The notes beneath the pieces are model-generated. The model had not been told where the DNA came from. It did not search any database and saw only the letters and a list, made by a program, of their open reading frames with translations. Below are positions 28,101 to 38,193 of a stretch of 64,000 nucleotides of DNA, one piece after another (position 1 is the stretch's first letter; the number at the start of each line of letters is the position of its first letter). The translations under genes were made by a program, and so were the position numbers. This DNA comes from Pedobacter namyangjuensis (GTDB lineage: Bacteria; Bacteroidota; Bacteroidia; Sphingobacteriales; Sphingobacteriaceae). Where the stretch lies: contig NZ_QMHQ01000003.1 in the NCBI RefSeq assembly GCF_003313325.1, positions 664,762 through 728,761 of the forward strand, read 5' to 3'.

Positions 28101-31100
28101 ATGAAAAAAAAACTTTTACTCCTATCCTCACTAGTTTTCGCTAGTATTTACAACGTCTTCTCGCAGACAAAAAATGACTGGGAAAACCCAGAAGTGTTCG
28201 CGATAAACAAAGAACAAACCAGAAGCACTTCATTGCCTTACGCATCAGAAGCGCAGGCCATTAAAAACGATTACAAAACTTCTCCTTACTATCAATCGCT
28301 AAATGGTAAATGGAACTTTCAATGGGTAGATAAAATTGCCGATGTGCCAAAAGATTTCGCTAACGAAAACTTTAATGCAAGCACATGGACCACAATGCCA
28401 GTTCCTGGAAACTGGGAGTTTAATGGCTTTGGTATACCGATGTATGTGAATAACGGTTTCGGTTTTCCGGTAAAGCCTCCCTACATTAACAAAGAAGACT
28501 CACCTACCGGAGCTTATAGACAAGAATTTAACTTGCCAAAAAATTGGGACGGACGTAAGGTTTTCTTGCACTTTGAAGGCGGCACAAATTCGATGTACGT
28601 TTGGATAAACGGGCAGAAGGTTGGCTACACCGAAAATGCTAAAAGCCCGGCAGAATTTGAAATTACCAAATACTTAAAACCGGGCAAAAACCTACTTGCT
28701 TGCCAAGTGCACAAATTTAGTGATGGCACTTATCTCGAAGACCAGGACATGTGGCGCCTAGGCGGTATCAATAGAAATGTGTATCTATATAGTACAGCCC
28801 AAACTCGTATCCTTGATTTTTTTGCGCACCCAGATCTTGATGCAACTTACAAAGATGGCGTATTCAGTGCCGAAGTTACCATACAAAACGCTGGTGTAGC
28901 AAGTACTAAACAAACCTTAACTTTAAGCATTAGTAACGATGCAGGCAAAAACGTATTCTCACAAAGTAAAACCCTGCAAGTAGCTTCTGGAAAAATTGAT
29001 TCGATTAGTTTTGCTGGAACCGTTAAAGCACCTTTAAAATGGACTGCAGAAACACCTAATCTTTATACTTTATTAATTACCTTAAAAGATGAAAACAATA
29101 AAGTAATTGAGGCTACTTCTCATCGTATTGGTTTCAGAAAGGTAGAAATTAAAGACGGTCAGGTTCTTGTAAATGGTAAGCGGGTGCTTTTTAAAGGTGT
29201 TAATCTTCACGAATTTAATACCGCAACCGGCCAGGTAGTAGACTCGACGGTAATGTTGCGTAACATCCAACTATTTAAAGAACTAAATATAAATGCGGTG
29301 CGTACTTCGCATTATCCGCAACAGCCACTGTGGTACAAGTTATGCGATCAGTATGGCATCTATTTAGTAGACGAAGCCAACCTAGAATCTCATGGTTTGG
29401 GTTATGGACCGGACAACGTTTCTAATTTCCCAGAATGGAAAAATGCCCACATGGATCGTATTACCAGGTTAATAGAACGCGATAAAAACCATGCATCGGT
29501 AATATTCTGGTCGTTAGGGAATGAAGCTAGTAATGGTAAAGCATTTTTTGACATGTACGATTGGGCAAAAGCAAGAGACAAAAGCAGACCAGTACAATAC
29601 GAGCAGGCCTACCAAAGGGATAGAAATACTGATGTAATTTGCCACATGTATCCATCTTGGGAAAGCATGGAAAGAGATGCTAAAAAAGATTTAGGCAAAC
29701 CTTACATTATGTGTGAGTATGCACATGCCATGGGTAACAGCATGGGAAATTTTCAAGATTATTGGGATTTAATGCGTACCAGTAAAAACATGCAGGGCGG
29801 ATTTATTTGGGAATGGTACAATCATGGATACAAAACCCAAGATGAGCAAGGACGTGAATACTGGGCTTATGGAGGCGATCTGAAAGGTTACAATAAACTA
29901 AATGCTGGTAATTTTTGTATGGATGGTATTGTTACACCAGACCAGCAATATATGCCGCATACGCATATCGTAAAAAAGGTATATCAAAACATTCTTTTTG
30001 AAAACAAAGATCTTAAAAACGGCTTGGTAACAGTAATCAACGACTTCAAGTTTACCCCTATTACCAATAAAGATTATACTTTTAAATGGGTATTGCTAAA
30101 AAATGGAAAAGAAACAGCAACAGGCAATTTTGAAGTAAACATAGAAGCTGATTCGAAAAAAGAAGTAAAACTAAACTTGCCGAAATTAGACCTAACGGCG
30201 GGGAACGAATATTTCTTGCAGTTATTTGCTTATAGAAAAACGGCTACTCAGTTCTTAAAAGCTGGATTTGAAACCGCCAAAGGCGAATTTGCTTTTGAGT
30301 CTAACAACTATTTTGCTAAAACAGCAACTACTATGGCTGGTGGCAAAATCGAGAAGAAAGAAACTAAAGATAAGTACACTTTTACTGCGAACGGACTTAC
30401 TTACGAATTTGGAAAAGATGGCAGAGCATTAACCGATGTTAAGGGTGGTACTAGATGGTTATTTGCAAAAATGCCAAAAATGAATTTCTGGAGAGCACCT
30501 ACGGATAACGACTTTGGCGAAGCCGCTCAATATAATTTAAGAGCTTGGGAAAATGCTTCTATTAATCAAAATACCAAATTTAAAGAGATTGATGAAAAAC
30601 CTGATGCCGTAACTTTAAACTACGAAGTTAAACCTGTTGGGATGGGCGCCATCGTAAACTTGGCCTACACAGTTAACGCCAACGGTAGCTTAACCGTAAC
30701 AGCGCATTATAAAGCTTTGGCTGATGATTTACCAGAAATGATGCGTTTTGGCATGAACATGGAAATTGGAAAAGGTTACAATAACTTTAGCTGGTACGGT
30801 CGCGGACCATGGGAAAACTATGTAGACCGTAACCAAGATGCCTTTATGAATGTTTGGGATGGTAAAGTAGAAGATCAGGCATTTTTGCACTACCGGCCGC
30901 AAGAAGCGGGCAATAAAACCGACGTTCGATGGTTAACCCTTAAAGATAATAACGGAAATGGTATACAAATCACCGGTGCACAACCATTATCAGTAAGTGC
31001 AACAAATTACCGTACAGAAGATTGGGATCCAGGAACGACTAAAAAACAACAACATCCTTCGGATATTGAAGTGGCAGATCGTGTAATTTTAAACGTGGAT

Positions 31101-31238
31101 TTATTTCAACGTGGCGTAGGTGGCTTAAACTCTTGGGGCGCTAAACCTTTAGAACAATATCGCTTTAAAGCAAAGGAATACAAATATTCGTACACTATTA
31201 GCGTATTAAAAGGCGAAGCAAAAGCTAATTCGAAATAA
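28101..31238 (+). CDS. Secreted beta-galactosidase, GH2 family (LacZ type)
   Basis: The 1045-residue product has a cleavable signal peptide (MKKKLLLLSSLVFASIYNVFSQ), so it works in the periplasm or outside. Domains follow GH2 order: jelly-roll sugar-binding domain, immunoglobulin-like domain, TIM barrel with acid/base Glu475 in SLGNEAS and nucleophile Glu539 in CEYAHAMGNSMGN, then a second Ig domain and a C-terminal beta-sandwich (Bgal small chain type). It hydrolyses terminal beta-galactosides. No SusC/SusD pair or sugar regulator is next to it, so it is not an obvious polysaccharide-utilisation locus. A terminator follows directly. Confidence 0.95.
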   Translation: MKKKLLLLSSLVFASIYNVFSQTKNDWENPEVFAINKEQTRSTSLPYASEAQAIKNDYKTSPYYQSLNGKWNFQWVDKIADVPKDFANENFNASTWTTMPVPGNWEFNGFGIPMYVNNGFGFPVKPPYINKEDSPTGAYRQEFNLPKNWDGRKVFLHFEGGTNSMYVWINGQKVGYTENAKSPAEFEITKYLKPGKNLLACQVHKFSDGTYLEDQDMWRLGGINRNVYLYSTAQTRILDFFAHPDLDATYKDGVFSAEVTIQNAGVASTKQTLTLSISNDAGKNVFSQSKTLQVASGKIDSISFAGTVKAPLKWTAETPNLYTLLITLKDENNKVIEATSHRIGFRKVEIKDGQVLVNGKRVLFKGVNLHEFNTATGQVVDSTVMLRNIQLFKELNINAVRTSHYPQQPLWYKLCDQYGIYLVDEANLESHGLGYGPDNVSNFPEWKNAHMDRITRLIERDKNHASVIFWSLGNEASNGKAFFDMYDWAKARDKSRPVQYEQAYQRDRNTDVICHMYPSWESMERDAKKDLGKPYIMCEYAHAMGNSMGNFQDYWDLMRTSKNMQGGFIWEWYNHGYKTQDEQGREYWAYGGDLKGYNKLNAGNFCMDGIVTPDQQYMPHTHIVKKVYQNILFENKDLKNGLVTVINDFKFTPITNKDYTFKWVLLKNGKETATGNFEVNIEADSKKEVKLNLPKLDLTAGNEYFLQLFAYRKTATQFLKAGFETAKGEFAFESNNYFAKTATTMAGGKIEKKETKDKYTFTANGLTYEFGKDGRALTDVKGGTRWLFAKMPKMNFWRAPTDNDFGEAAQYNLRAWENASINQNTKFKEIDEKPDAVTLNYEVKPVGMGAIVNLAYTVNANGSLTVTAHYKALADDLPEMMRFGMNMEIGKGYNNFSWYGRGPWENYVDRNQDAFMNVWDGKVEDQAFLHYRPQEAGNKTDVRWLTLKDNNGNGIQITGAQPLSVSATNYRTEDWDPGTTKKQQHPSDIEVADRVILNVDLFQRGVGGLNSWGAKPLEQYRFKAKEYKYSYTISVLKGEAKANSK

Positions 31239-31264
31239 TACTCCGATTAAATAAAACTCATAAC

Positions 31265-31299
31265 AAGCCTAGGCAGTTTCACTGTTTAGGCTTTTTTGT
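31265..31299 (+). terminator. Intrinsic terminator of the beta-galactosidase gene
   Basis: AAGCCTA (31265-31271) pairs with TAGGCTT (31287-31293), followed by a T-run, about 25 bp after the stop codon. Confidence 0.75.
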
Positions 31300-31330
31300 T
31301 TTTGAAAAATTGAAATTTTCTATAAAATCT

Positions 31331-31356
31331 CGTCATTGCGAGCTTAGGAAGCAATC
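31331..31356. repeat. Interspersed repeat, CGTCATTGCGAG...GCAATC family
   Basis: This single half copy reads CGTCATTGCGAGCTTAGGAA then GCAATC. Other copies are at 44746-44776, 44916-44940 and 49481-49566. Confidence 0.7.
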
Positions 31357-31542
31357 TATCTCTTTAAATCCTTTTGGAGATAGCACACTAAAATTTTTAT
31401 TTTATATCTATCAAGATGTATATCAATAGATGAAGCATAGATCAAGCAGGGATCAAGTATAGATGATTACTGGAATAGTACTAAACTTGTAATTCGTTTT
31501 CTCAACCAATCATTACCTACCAGAACAGAAAATGGCATAAAA

Positions 31543-31575
31543 CAAAAAAAGGCTTTGCAGATTGCAAAGCCTTTT
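31543..31575 (-). terminator. Intrinsic terminator downstream of tRNA-Arg
   Basis: GGCTTTGCA (31551-31559) pairs with TGCAAAGCC (31563-31571), flanked by A and T runs. On the minus strand the hairpin follows the tRNA directly and ends in a T-run. Confidence 0.85.
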
Positions 31576-31651
31576 GGTGCACTTGTAGGGATTCGAACCC
31601 CAAACCTTCTCATCCGTAGTGAGATGCTCTATCCAGTTGAGCTACAAATGC
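31575..31651 (-). tRNA. tRNA-Arg (anticodon ACG)
   Basis: On the minus strand the sequence folds as a full cloverleaf. Acceptor GCATTTG pairs with CAAGTGC (one G-T pair). The D-arm is GCTC/GAGC. The anticodon stem TCTCA/TGAGA encloses loop CTACGGA with anticodon ACG. The T-arm TGGGG-TTCGAAT-CCCTA has one weak closing pair. The 3' CCA is encoded (31575-31577). Confidence 0.96.
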
Positions 31652-31674
31652 ATTTCCGTTTCGTTAACGGACTG

Positions 31675-31705
31675 CAAAAGTAATGTTTCAATTTGATATT
31701 CAAAA
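31675..31705 (-). promoter_or_regulatory. Promoter of tRNA-Arg
   Basis: On the minus strand TTTTG (31705-31701) is followed after 18 bases by TACTTTTG (31682-31675), matching the Bacteroidota -33/-7 consensus. Transcription would begin about 15-20 bases before the mature tRNA end. Confidence 0.7.
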
Positions 31706-31824
31706 TTTTTTGTAAAATAAATTTAAAAAAATCAACCTACAACAACCTAAACAGCTTATTTCTTGCCTTTTAAAATCATGATAAAAACACCTACTTCATT
31801 ATTTGTTACAGTGCAAAAGTAACT

Positions 31825-31913
31825 AAACCCGATTGCCGTGAAAATCCTTTTTATCCCTAACTGGTACAACCAGTGATTAGGGATAAAAAGATTGAAACAG
31901 AAAGCGGGGCTTT
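31825..31913. repeat. Palindromic interspersed element, copy A
   Basis: Its ends read AAACCCGATTGCCGTG and AAAGCGGGGCTTT. The centre is a long hairpin: TTTTTATCCCTAA plus CTGG, loop TACAA, CCAG, then TTAGGGATAAAAA. Copies with the same ends but different inner stems occur at 37886, 44701, 53927 and (short) 60497. Confidence 0.75.
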
Positions 31914-31954
31914 ACTTAAATAGTAGTAATTGCCTCGCTTTTCTAAATAATTAA

Positions 31955-32419
31955 TTAGGCAGAAACCACTTTTTTAATTGCATCGAAATCTGGCAAATCA
32001 CCTGCATTTTCTAAAACTTCGGCGTAAGCTAAATTACCTTCTTCGTTAACTACAAAGGCAGCTCTTTTAGAAACACCTTTTAAGTTAAAAGCAAACTCCT
32101 CATAAATTGCACCATAAGCGTTAGACGCTTCTTTATTAAAATCAGATAACAATGGGAATTGGTAAGCTTGGTCTTCTTTAAATTTAGCTAAAGTAAATGG
32201 CGAATCTACAGAGATCCCAACAACGGCAGCGTTCATGCCTTCGTAATAGCCAAAACTATCTCTCATGGTGCAAAGTTGCGTGGTGCAAACGCCTGTAAAA
32301 GCCATCGGGAAAAAGTGTACTACCAATTTCTTTCCTTTATAGTCTGCTAAAGAAACTTCTTTAAGTTCCGAATTAAACAATTTAAAATCTGGCGCTTTAT
32401 CGCCTACTTGTAAACTCAT
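31955..32419 (-). CDS. Peroxiredoxin, AhpC/TSA family
   Basis: The 154-residue product has the thioredoxin-fold peroxiredoxin pattern GDKAPDFKLFNS at the start and FFPMAFTGVCTTQLC, in which the first Cys is the peroxidatic residue. The second Cys, five residues later, could be the resolving one, as in some BCP/AhpE-like enzymes. It reduces hydroperoxides in the cytoplasm. No signal peptide is seen. It lies about 70 bp downstream of the RmlD-like gene on the same strand. Confidence 0.93.
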   Translation of the reverse strand: MSLQVGDKAPDFKLFNSELKEVSLADYKGKKLVVHFFPMAFTGVCTTQLCTMRDSFGYYEGMNAAVVGISVDSPFTLAKFKEDQAYQFPLLSDFNKEASNAYGAIYEEFAFNLKGVSKRAAFVVNEEGNLAYAEVLENAGDLPDFDAIKKVVSA

Positions 32420-32488
32420 ATTTATATAAATTAATGGGTTGATTTGATAATGGGTTGATTTTGAAGGCGAAATTAGCTAATCATCACA

Positions 32489-33400
32489 TCAGCTAATTGT
32501 ACTTTTCATCTGCCTATCCAGTATCCGTAATCCTTCTTCAAAACTACGCGGTTGGTAGTTTAATTCAGTCATTGCTTTGTCTAAAATAAATCCGGTTTTT
32601 TTAGGGCGCTTGGCTGCCTGATTTAAAGTTGCACCGCTAACTTCGGTAATTAAACTTTTATCCAAACGCCAAAAATCCGCTACGCGATAAACCAGTTCCG
32701 CTATACTCATCATATCCTTTCCAGAAGCATTGTACACTCCCTGTGCATTATGAGCTACCGCCAACAAAGATATGTCGGCCAAATCTTCGGCTAAAGTAGG
32801 CATACGCCATTGATCGTTTACTACTTTTAACGGTTCTCCTTTTTCTAAGGCACCTTTGGCCCAAAGTACTATATTGCTTCTACTCATATCGCTTACAATA
32901 CCGTAAACAATAATGGTGCGCAATATGGCCCATTTTGCGCTAGAATTTTTAATTACCTCTTCGGCCATCAACTTTGTTTTTCCATAATAACTCAAAGGAT
33001 TCGGTGCCGAAAGCTCATCGTAGGGTCCATCTTCCCCATCAAATACAAAATCTGTAGATAGATGCACTAATTGTATATTGTAGGTTTCGCAAAGCGATAC
33101 CAGTGTTTGTACTGCAACTACATTTAATTGATAGGCTAATTCTTTTTGATTTTCGCAAGTATCAACGTTTGTCATGGCTGCAGTGTGGATGATAGCATCT
33201 GGTTTATATTTTTCAATAACCTCCCTTACCTGTTCGGCATTCAAAATATCCATCTCAGCGTAAACATATCTATCTTCCGTTGGAAAACGATTAATACCTT
33301 TAGAAGTTGCTACAAGATTTACACCACCCTCGTTGATAATTTTTTCCGTTATCTTTTGCCCCAAAAGCCCATTACTTCCTGTAACTAAAACTGTTTTCAT
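32489..33400 (-). CDS. RmlD-like NAD-dependent sugar-nucleotide reductase (SDR superfamily)
   Basis: The start is set at ATG 33400, so the protein begins MKTVLVTGSNGLLGQK with the Rossmann loop at the N-terminus. The open frame upstream adds 11 unlikely residues. The 303-residue product has the STDFVFDGEDGPYDE block and the YGKTKLMAEE active-site Tyr-x3-Lys, matching dTDP-4-dehydrorhamnose reductase-like proteins. No other dTDP-rhamnose genes are nearby, so the true substrate is uncertain. Confidence 0.85.
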   Translation of the reverse strand: MKTVLVTGSNGLLGQKITEKIINEGGVNLVATSKGINRFPTEDRYVYAEMDILNAEQVREVIEKYKPDAIIHTAAMTNVDTCENQKELAYQLNVVAVQTLVSLCETYNIQLVHLSTDFVFDGEDGPYDELSAPNPLSYYGKTKLMAEEVIKNSSAKWAILRTIIVYGIVSDMSRSNIVLWAKGALEKGEPLKVVNDQWRMPTLAEDLADISLLAVAHNAQGVYNASGKDMMSIAELVYRVADFWRLDKSLITEVSGATLNQAAKRPKKTGFILDKAMTELNYQPRSFEEGLRILDRQMKSTIS

Positions 33401-33473
33401 AATACTATCATTAATTAAAAGCGATATATACAAAAATGCTCAATTTTGAGGTGTAAAAAAAGCTTTGCGCATT

Positions 33474-33504
33474 AAAAAGCCCAAGTCTAAAAGACTTGGG
33501 CTTT
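33474..33504 (-). terminator. Intrinsic terminator of the DUF1266-like lipoprotein gene
   Basis: AAAGCCCAAGTCT (33476-33488) pairs perfectly with AGACTTGGGCTTT (33492-33504). On the minus strand it follows the lipoprotein stop and is followed by T residues. Confidence 0.85.
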
Positions 33505-33521
33505 CATTTGTTTCCAGCCAG

Positions 33522-34169
33522 TTAGTTCAACGGTAGTATTTGATAAATACTTTTATCGCCTTTTAAAATTTCTGTAGTAGCTGTTGCAAATTCGGCATCG
33601 CCAGACGGATCACCTCCCCACTCTTTTCTTCCTGCATTAAAATCGTCGTAATAAGCTTGCCAAGTTTTAAAGTTCTGTTTGGCCAATGGCAAAACCTCTG
33701 CAACAAATTTTTCAGTTTCTTCGGCTGTTAGGTAACCTGCAGCATAGCCCATACAAGCGTTATTTACCAATCGGGCATAATCCCACGCTTTGTGTGTACT
33801 TTTTTTCACGTCGCCAGTTTTTAATTCGCCTAAAGTTTTAACCAAATCCTCTTTACCGTTTATTCCCCACATACTCTTTAAAGTACTTTGTGGTCCAGAA
33901 GTACCATCTTCGGGTTTAAACGGCAGTTCTAACAATTGTTTGTAGCTTTCCACAATTTCTTCCTTATCTGTAGCTGTAATCATTCCGTTTACTGCGTTTT
34001 GGCCACCGTAACCTTGAATAAAATAGATGCCTCCTAGCATAAAACTGCTCAGTTTGTCGTCTTTAAGGCTGTCGCCTGATGCAGAACTTCCGTTTTTTGC
34101 GTCGCCACCGCAAGAAGTTAAGCAAATGCCTAATGCAATTGCCAAAGAAAATAAAATTGATTTTTTCAT
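33522..34169 (-). CDS. DUF1266-like lipoprotein
   Basis: The 215-residue product has a lipoprotein signal ending in the lipobox LTSC, so it should be anchored in a membrane facing the periplasm. The C-terminal half reads AWDYARLVNNACMGYAAGYL, then NFKTWQAYYDDFNAGRKEWGGD. I recognise this as the pattern of the DUF1266 domain, whose function is unknown. It is monocistronic with its own terminator. Confidence 0.75.
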   Translation of the reverse strand: MKKSILFSLAIALGICLTSCGGDAKNGSSASGDSLKDDKLSSFMLGGIYFIQGYGGQNAVNGMITATDKEEIVESYKQLLELPFKPEDGTSGPQSTLKSMWGINGKEDLVKTLGELKTGDVKKSTHKAWDYARLVNNACMGYAAGYLTAEETEKFVAEVLPLAKQNFKTWQAYYDDFNAGRKEWGGDPSGDAEFATATTEILKGDKSIYQILPLN

Positions 34170-34343
34170 AGATGTTTTTTGTTTAAAGGTTTTTAAAATA
34201 TGATGCTATTTAACAGGCAAATATCAAACCAAACACCATAAAAAAACGGAAGATAGATCTGGCAAAAATAGGACTCCATCAGCCCTGCTAAAAAACTGCA
34301 GAAAAACTTTTATTTTATATGTAAATTTTACGCAGAAAACTCT

Positions 34344-34351
34344 TAGCTTTG
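34344..34351 (+). promoter_or_regulatory. Putative -7 element upstream of atpD
   Basis: TAGCTTTG matches the Bacteroidota -7 consensus TAnnTTTG, about 70 bp before the atpD start. No convincing -33 TTG at the right distance was seen. Confidence 0.45.
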
Positions 34352-34403
34352 CAGACCGAAATTAGAGCGTTTGAAAGCGACTTTAACATTTTGATTTTTA
34401 TAA

Positions 34404-35924
<1,521 letters not shown>

Positions 35925-35925
35925 T

Positions 35926-36002
35926 ACGTTGTACGTAATAAGTTATACGTTTTAAGTTTGGGTGCAAACACTTAAAACTTAAAACGTAAAACGTAAAACT
36001 TT
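35926..36002. repeat. Inverted TACGTTTTAAGTTT / AAACTTAAAACGTA repeat between atpD and atpC
   Basis: GTACGTAATAAGTTATACGT and TTTTAAGTTT on the left oppose ACTTAAAACTTAAAACGTAA on the right. It fills almost the whole 82-bp spacer and could form a hairpin in the atpDC message. Confidence 0.65.
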
Positions 36003-36006
36003 AAAA

Positions 36007-36252
36007 ATGACTTTAGAAATATTAACTCCAGATAAAAAAGTTTTCGAAGGCGATGTAACTGCGGTTACCGTTCCAGGAACTTTAGGTTCTTTTCAGATTT
36101 TGAAAGACCACGCTCCTATTATTTCTACTTTAGAAGATGGACCGGTAATTGTAAAAGCAACAACTGGCGAAGAAATCTTTAATATTAAAGGCGGTGTGGT
36201 AGAAGTTCTGGACAATAAAATTATTGTATTGGCTGAAGCTGTTGTGGCTTAA
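36007..36252 (+). CDS. atpC: F1Fo ATP synthase, F1 epsilon subunit (short form)
   Basis: The 81-residue product matches the N-terminal beta-sandwich of epsilon subunits (LEILTPDKKVFEGDVTAVTVPG, GSFQILKDHAPIISTL). The C-terminal helical hairpin that inhibits ATPase in other bacteria is absent, as is usual in Bacteroidota. It links the F1 head to the rotor. Confidence 0.95.
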   Translation: MTLEILTPDKKVFEGDVTAVTVPGTLGSFQILKDHAPIISTLEDGPVIVKATTGEEIFNIKGGVVEVLDNKIIVLAEAVVA

Positions 36253-36277
36253 TCCAACATCAATTAACCAACTCTTT

Positions 36278-36306
36278 AAGCCTCGATTTTCATCGAGGCT
36301 TTTTTA
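36278..36306 (+). terminator. Intrinsic terminator of atpDC
   Basis: AAGCCTCGAT (36278-36287) pairs with ATCGAGGCTT (36292-36301), followed by T residues. Confidence 0.9.
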
Positions 36307-36340
36307 TTGCCTAAATTTTTCGTTTACCTTAACTAATTTA

Positions 36341-36395
36341 GAAACCTAAGACAACATCTTAAGTGAGATGGCAACAAAATTAATCTTAGGTTTCC
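36341..36395. repeat. Inverted repeat GAAACCTAAG / CTTAGGTTTC
   Basis: The arms are perfect 10-mers about 35 bp apart. Related text occurs at 47984, 49600, 55775 and 56469-56546. Confidence 0.7.
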
Positions 36396-36564
36396 TAAAA
36401 TCCCTTTGATAGTTAAAAAACACGGTTAACTGAATGTTATTATTTGGCTTTTAGCTATTAAAGTTCAAAAAACACTTGATTTTAGCCTCAAAAATCGCTA
36501 TTTTGGGCAAACAAGGCAGTTCCGAAAGCCTTGCCAAGTTTTTTTCGTTCACCTAACCAATTTC

Positions 36565-37812
36565 ATGGAGTTATACTATTCGTTTTCTGTTTTAATTGTC
36601 CTCGCATCTTTTTTCTCTTATTTAAACCTTCGCTATTTAAAGCTACCTTCTACTATTGGCATCATGATTATTGCCATGATATCGTCAATAGTTCTGGTAA
36701 TTACGGGTAACATATTTCCGACAATGTTTACCCAATTTTCTAAGCTTATTTTAGAAGTGGATTTTACCGAAGTGCTAATGGGCGCTATGCTTAACTTTCT
36801 CCTCTTTGCAGGCGCCATACATATAAATATGGTCGATCTCAAAGAGCAAAGGGCACCCGTTATCATTTTCTCCACCGTAAGTGTAATTATATCTACCTTC
36901 GCGGTAGCCGGTTTGCTATTTTATATTGCACCCCTACTCGGCATAACCATTCCATTTATATTCTGTTTGCTTTTTGGTGCACTAATCTCCCCTACCGACC
37001 CTATTGCAGTTTTAGGAGTATTAAAAGAAGCGAAAGTTAAAAAATCATTAGAAACTAAAGTTGCCGGCGAATCATTATTTAACGATGGTGTTGCGGTAGT
37101 AGTATTTGCAGTTATTTTGCAGTTAACACAAGGCAGCGACATGGAAATTTCTTTTGGGCACATTTCCTGGCTATTAATCAAAGAAGCAGTTGGCGGATTC
37201 GCCCTCGGTGCGGTGTTAGGCTTAGGTGCATCAAACGCTATGCGCAAAATAGACGACTATAAGGTTTCTGTACTAATTACACTCTCTGTTGTAATGGGAG
37301 GTTATTTAATTGCACATGCCGTACATATTTCTGGTCCGCTTACCATGGTTGCGGCCGGTATTGTAATTGGCAATTATGGCAAAAGAACCGCCATGTCCGA
37401 AACTACTAAAGATTATCTGAACAAATTCTGGGAATTGATAGACGAAATTTTAAATGCGGTGCTTTTCTTATTCATCGGTTTCGAATTGCTTATTATTCAG
37501 AACATCACGTCTTATTGGTTAATCGGTTCTATCTGTATCTTAATTGTACTATTCTCAAGATTCTTATCTATTTACATTCCCGTTAAAACCATTCCGTTTA
37601 AAAACAAATTTAGTAAAGGCACTATCAAAGTTTTGGTTTGGGGTGGTTTGCGTGGCGGTGTTTCTATTGCGCTAGTACTTTCAATGGACGAAGGCCCCTA
37701 CAAACCAATTTTATTGGCAGTAACTTATTTCGTAGTCGTATTCTCTATTATCGTACAGGGCCTAACTGTTGGCAAAGTGGCAGCAAAAGCACTTTCTCAA
37801 GAAGAAGAATAG
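36565..37812 (+). CDS. Na+/H+ antiporter, CPA1 family
   Basis: The 415-residue product has about twelve hydrophobic segments and the CPA1 landmarks LISPTDPIAVLGVLKEA, GESLFNDGVAVVVFAVIL (with the ion-binding Asp) and WGGLRGGVSIALVLS. It exchanges cytoplasmic Na+ or K+ for protons across the inner membrane. No cytoplasmic regulatory domain follows. It stands alone. Confidence 0.94.
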   Translation: MELYYSFSVLIVLASFFSYLNLRYLKLPSTIGIMIIAMISSIVLVITGNIFPTMFTQFSKLILEVDFTEVLMGAMLNFLLFAGAIHINMVDLKEQRAPVIIFSTVSVIISTFAVAGLLFYIAPLLGITIPFIFCLLFGALISPTDPIAVLGVLKEAKVKKSLETKVAGESLFNDGVAVVVFAVILQLTQGSDMEISFGHISWLLIKEAVGGFALGAVLGLGASNAMRKIDDYKVSVLITLSVVMGGYLIAHAVHISGPLTMVAAGIVIGNYGKRTAMSETTKDYLNKFWELIDEILNAVLFLFIGFELLIIQNITSYWLIGSICILIVLFSRFLSIYIPVKTIPFKNKFSKGTIKVLVWGGLRGGVSIALVLSMDEGPYKPILLAVTYFVVVFSIIVQGLTVGKVAAKALSQEEE

Positions 37813-37885
37813 AAAGTTTAAAAGTAGGCGACGAAAAAAATTGCGCATTTTTCGAAAAGCAATAATAGTCTTTCATTTTAACGAT

Positions 37886-38000
37886 AGCCCCGCTTTACGC
37901 TAAATCTTTTTGCGCTTTCTAAAACTTACGAAATCTCTACTAACCTATAACAGACATCGCAAGTTTTAGGCGCAAAAAGGATAACGCTTCAATCTGGTTT
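37886..38000. repeat. Palindromic interspersed element, copy D (inverse orientation)
   Basis: The ends AGCCCCGCTTTACGCTAAAT and GCTTCAATCTGGTTT are the reverse complement of the ends of copies A to C. The inner stem is different: CTTTTTGCGC and TAAAACTT against AAGTTTTA and GCGCAAAAAG. Confidence 0.75.
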
Positions 38001-38141
38001 ATTAATAGCTTTATATGCTACTATTTGCGGTTTATTTGCACCGCCTTAAATAAAAAAGCCTCCCGATTAAAACGCAAAGCTTTTTAAATGCCAGCCAGAC
38101 CGCCTGCAAAATGCAGGGAAATTTAATTAAGGTATTATAAG

Positions 38142-38193
38142 GTTGGCGGGGACGCCAACATGTGAATAATCCAGCGTTGGCGTCCCCGCCAAC
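38142..38193. repeat. Perfect 18-bp inverted repeat, GC-rich hairpin
   Basis: GTTGGCGGGGACGCCAAC (38142-38159) and GTTGGCGTCCCCGCCAAC (38176-38193) are exact reverse complements around a 16-base loop. No T-run follows. Outer arms CCGCCTGC and GCAGGCAGGCG extend the symmetry. Confidence 0.85.

Larger units (their letters stand above)
31239..31574. other. Intergenic region between beta-galactosidase and tRNA-Arg (336 bp)
   Basis: It contains the beta-galactosidase terminator, one interspersed repeat (31331-31356), a degenerate repeat built on TAGATCAAG/TAGATGAAG between about 31409 and 31467, and the tRNA terminator. No coding sequence is supported. Confidence 0.6.
31652..31954. other. Intergenic region between tRNA-Arg and the peroxiredoxin gene (303 bp)
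   Basis: It holds the tRNA promoter and one complete palindromic element (31825-31913). No ORF is supported. Confidence 0.6.
36253..36564. other. Intergenic region between atpC and the antiporter gene (312 bp)
   Basis: It contains the atpC terminator and an inverted repeat of the CTTAGGTTTC family (36341-36395). The rest is AT-rich with no feature I can name. Confidence 0.6.

Noticed and set aside
28101..31238. Polysaccharide utilisation locus around the beta-galactosidase
   Set aside because: No SusC/SusD-like pair, sensor-regulator or second glycoside hydrolase lies next to it.
31812..31819. Second minus-strand promoter (TACTTTTG-like) upstream of tRNA-Arg
   Set aside because: It lacks a -33 TTG at the right distance and lies far from the tRNA; the element at 31675-31705 is much better.
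38142..38193. Intrinsic terminator
   Set aside because: The stem is strong, but no T-run follows on either strand.
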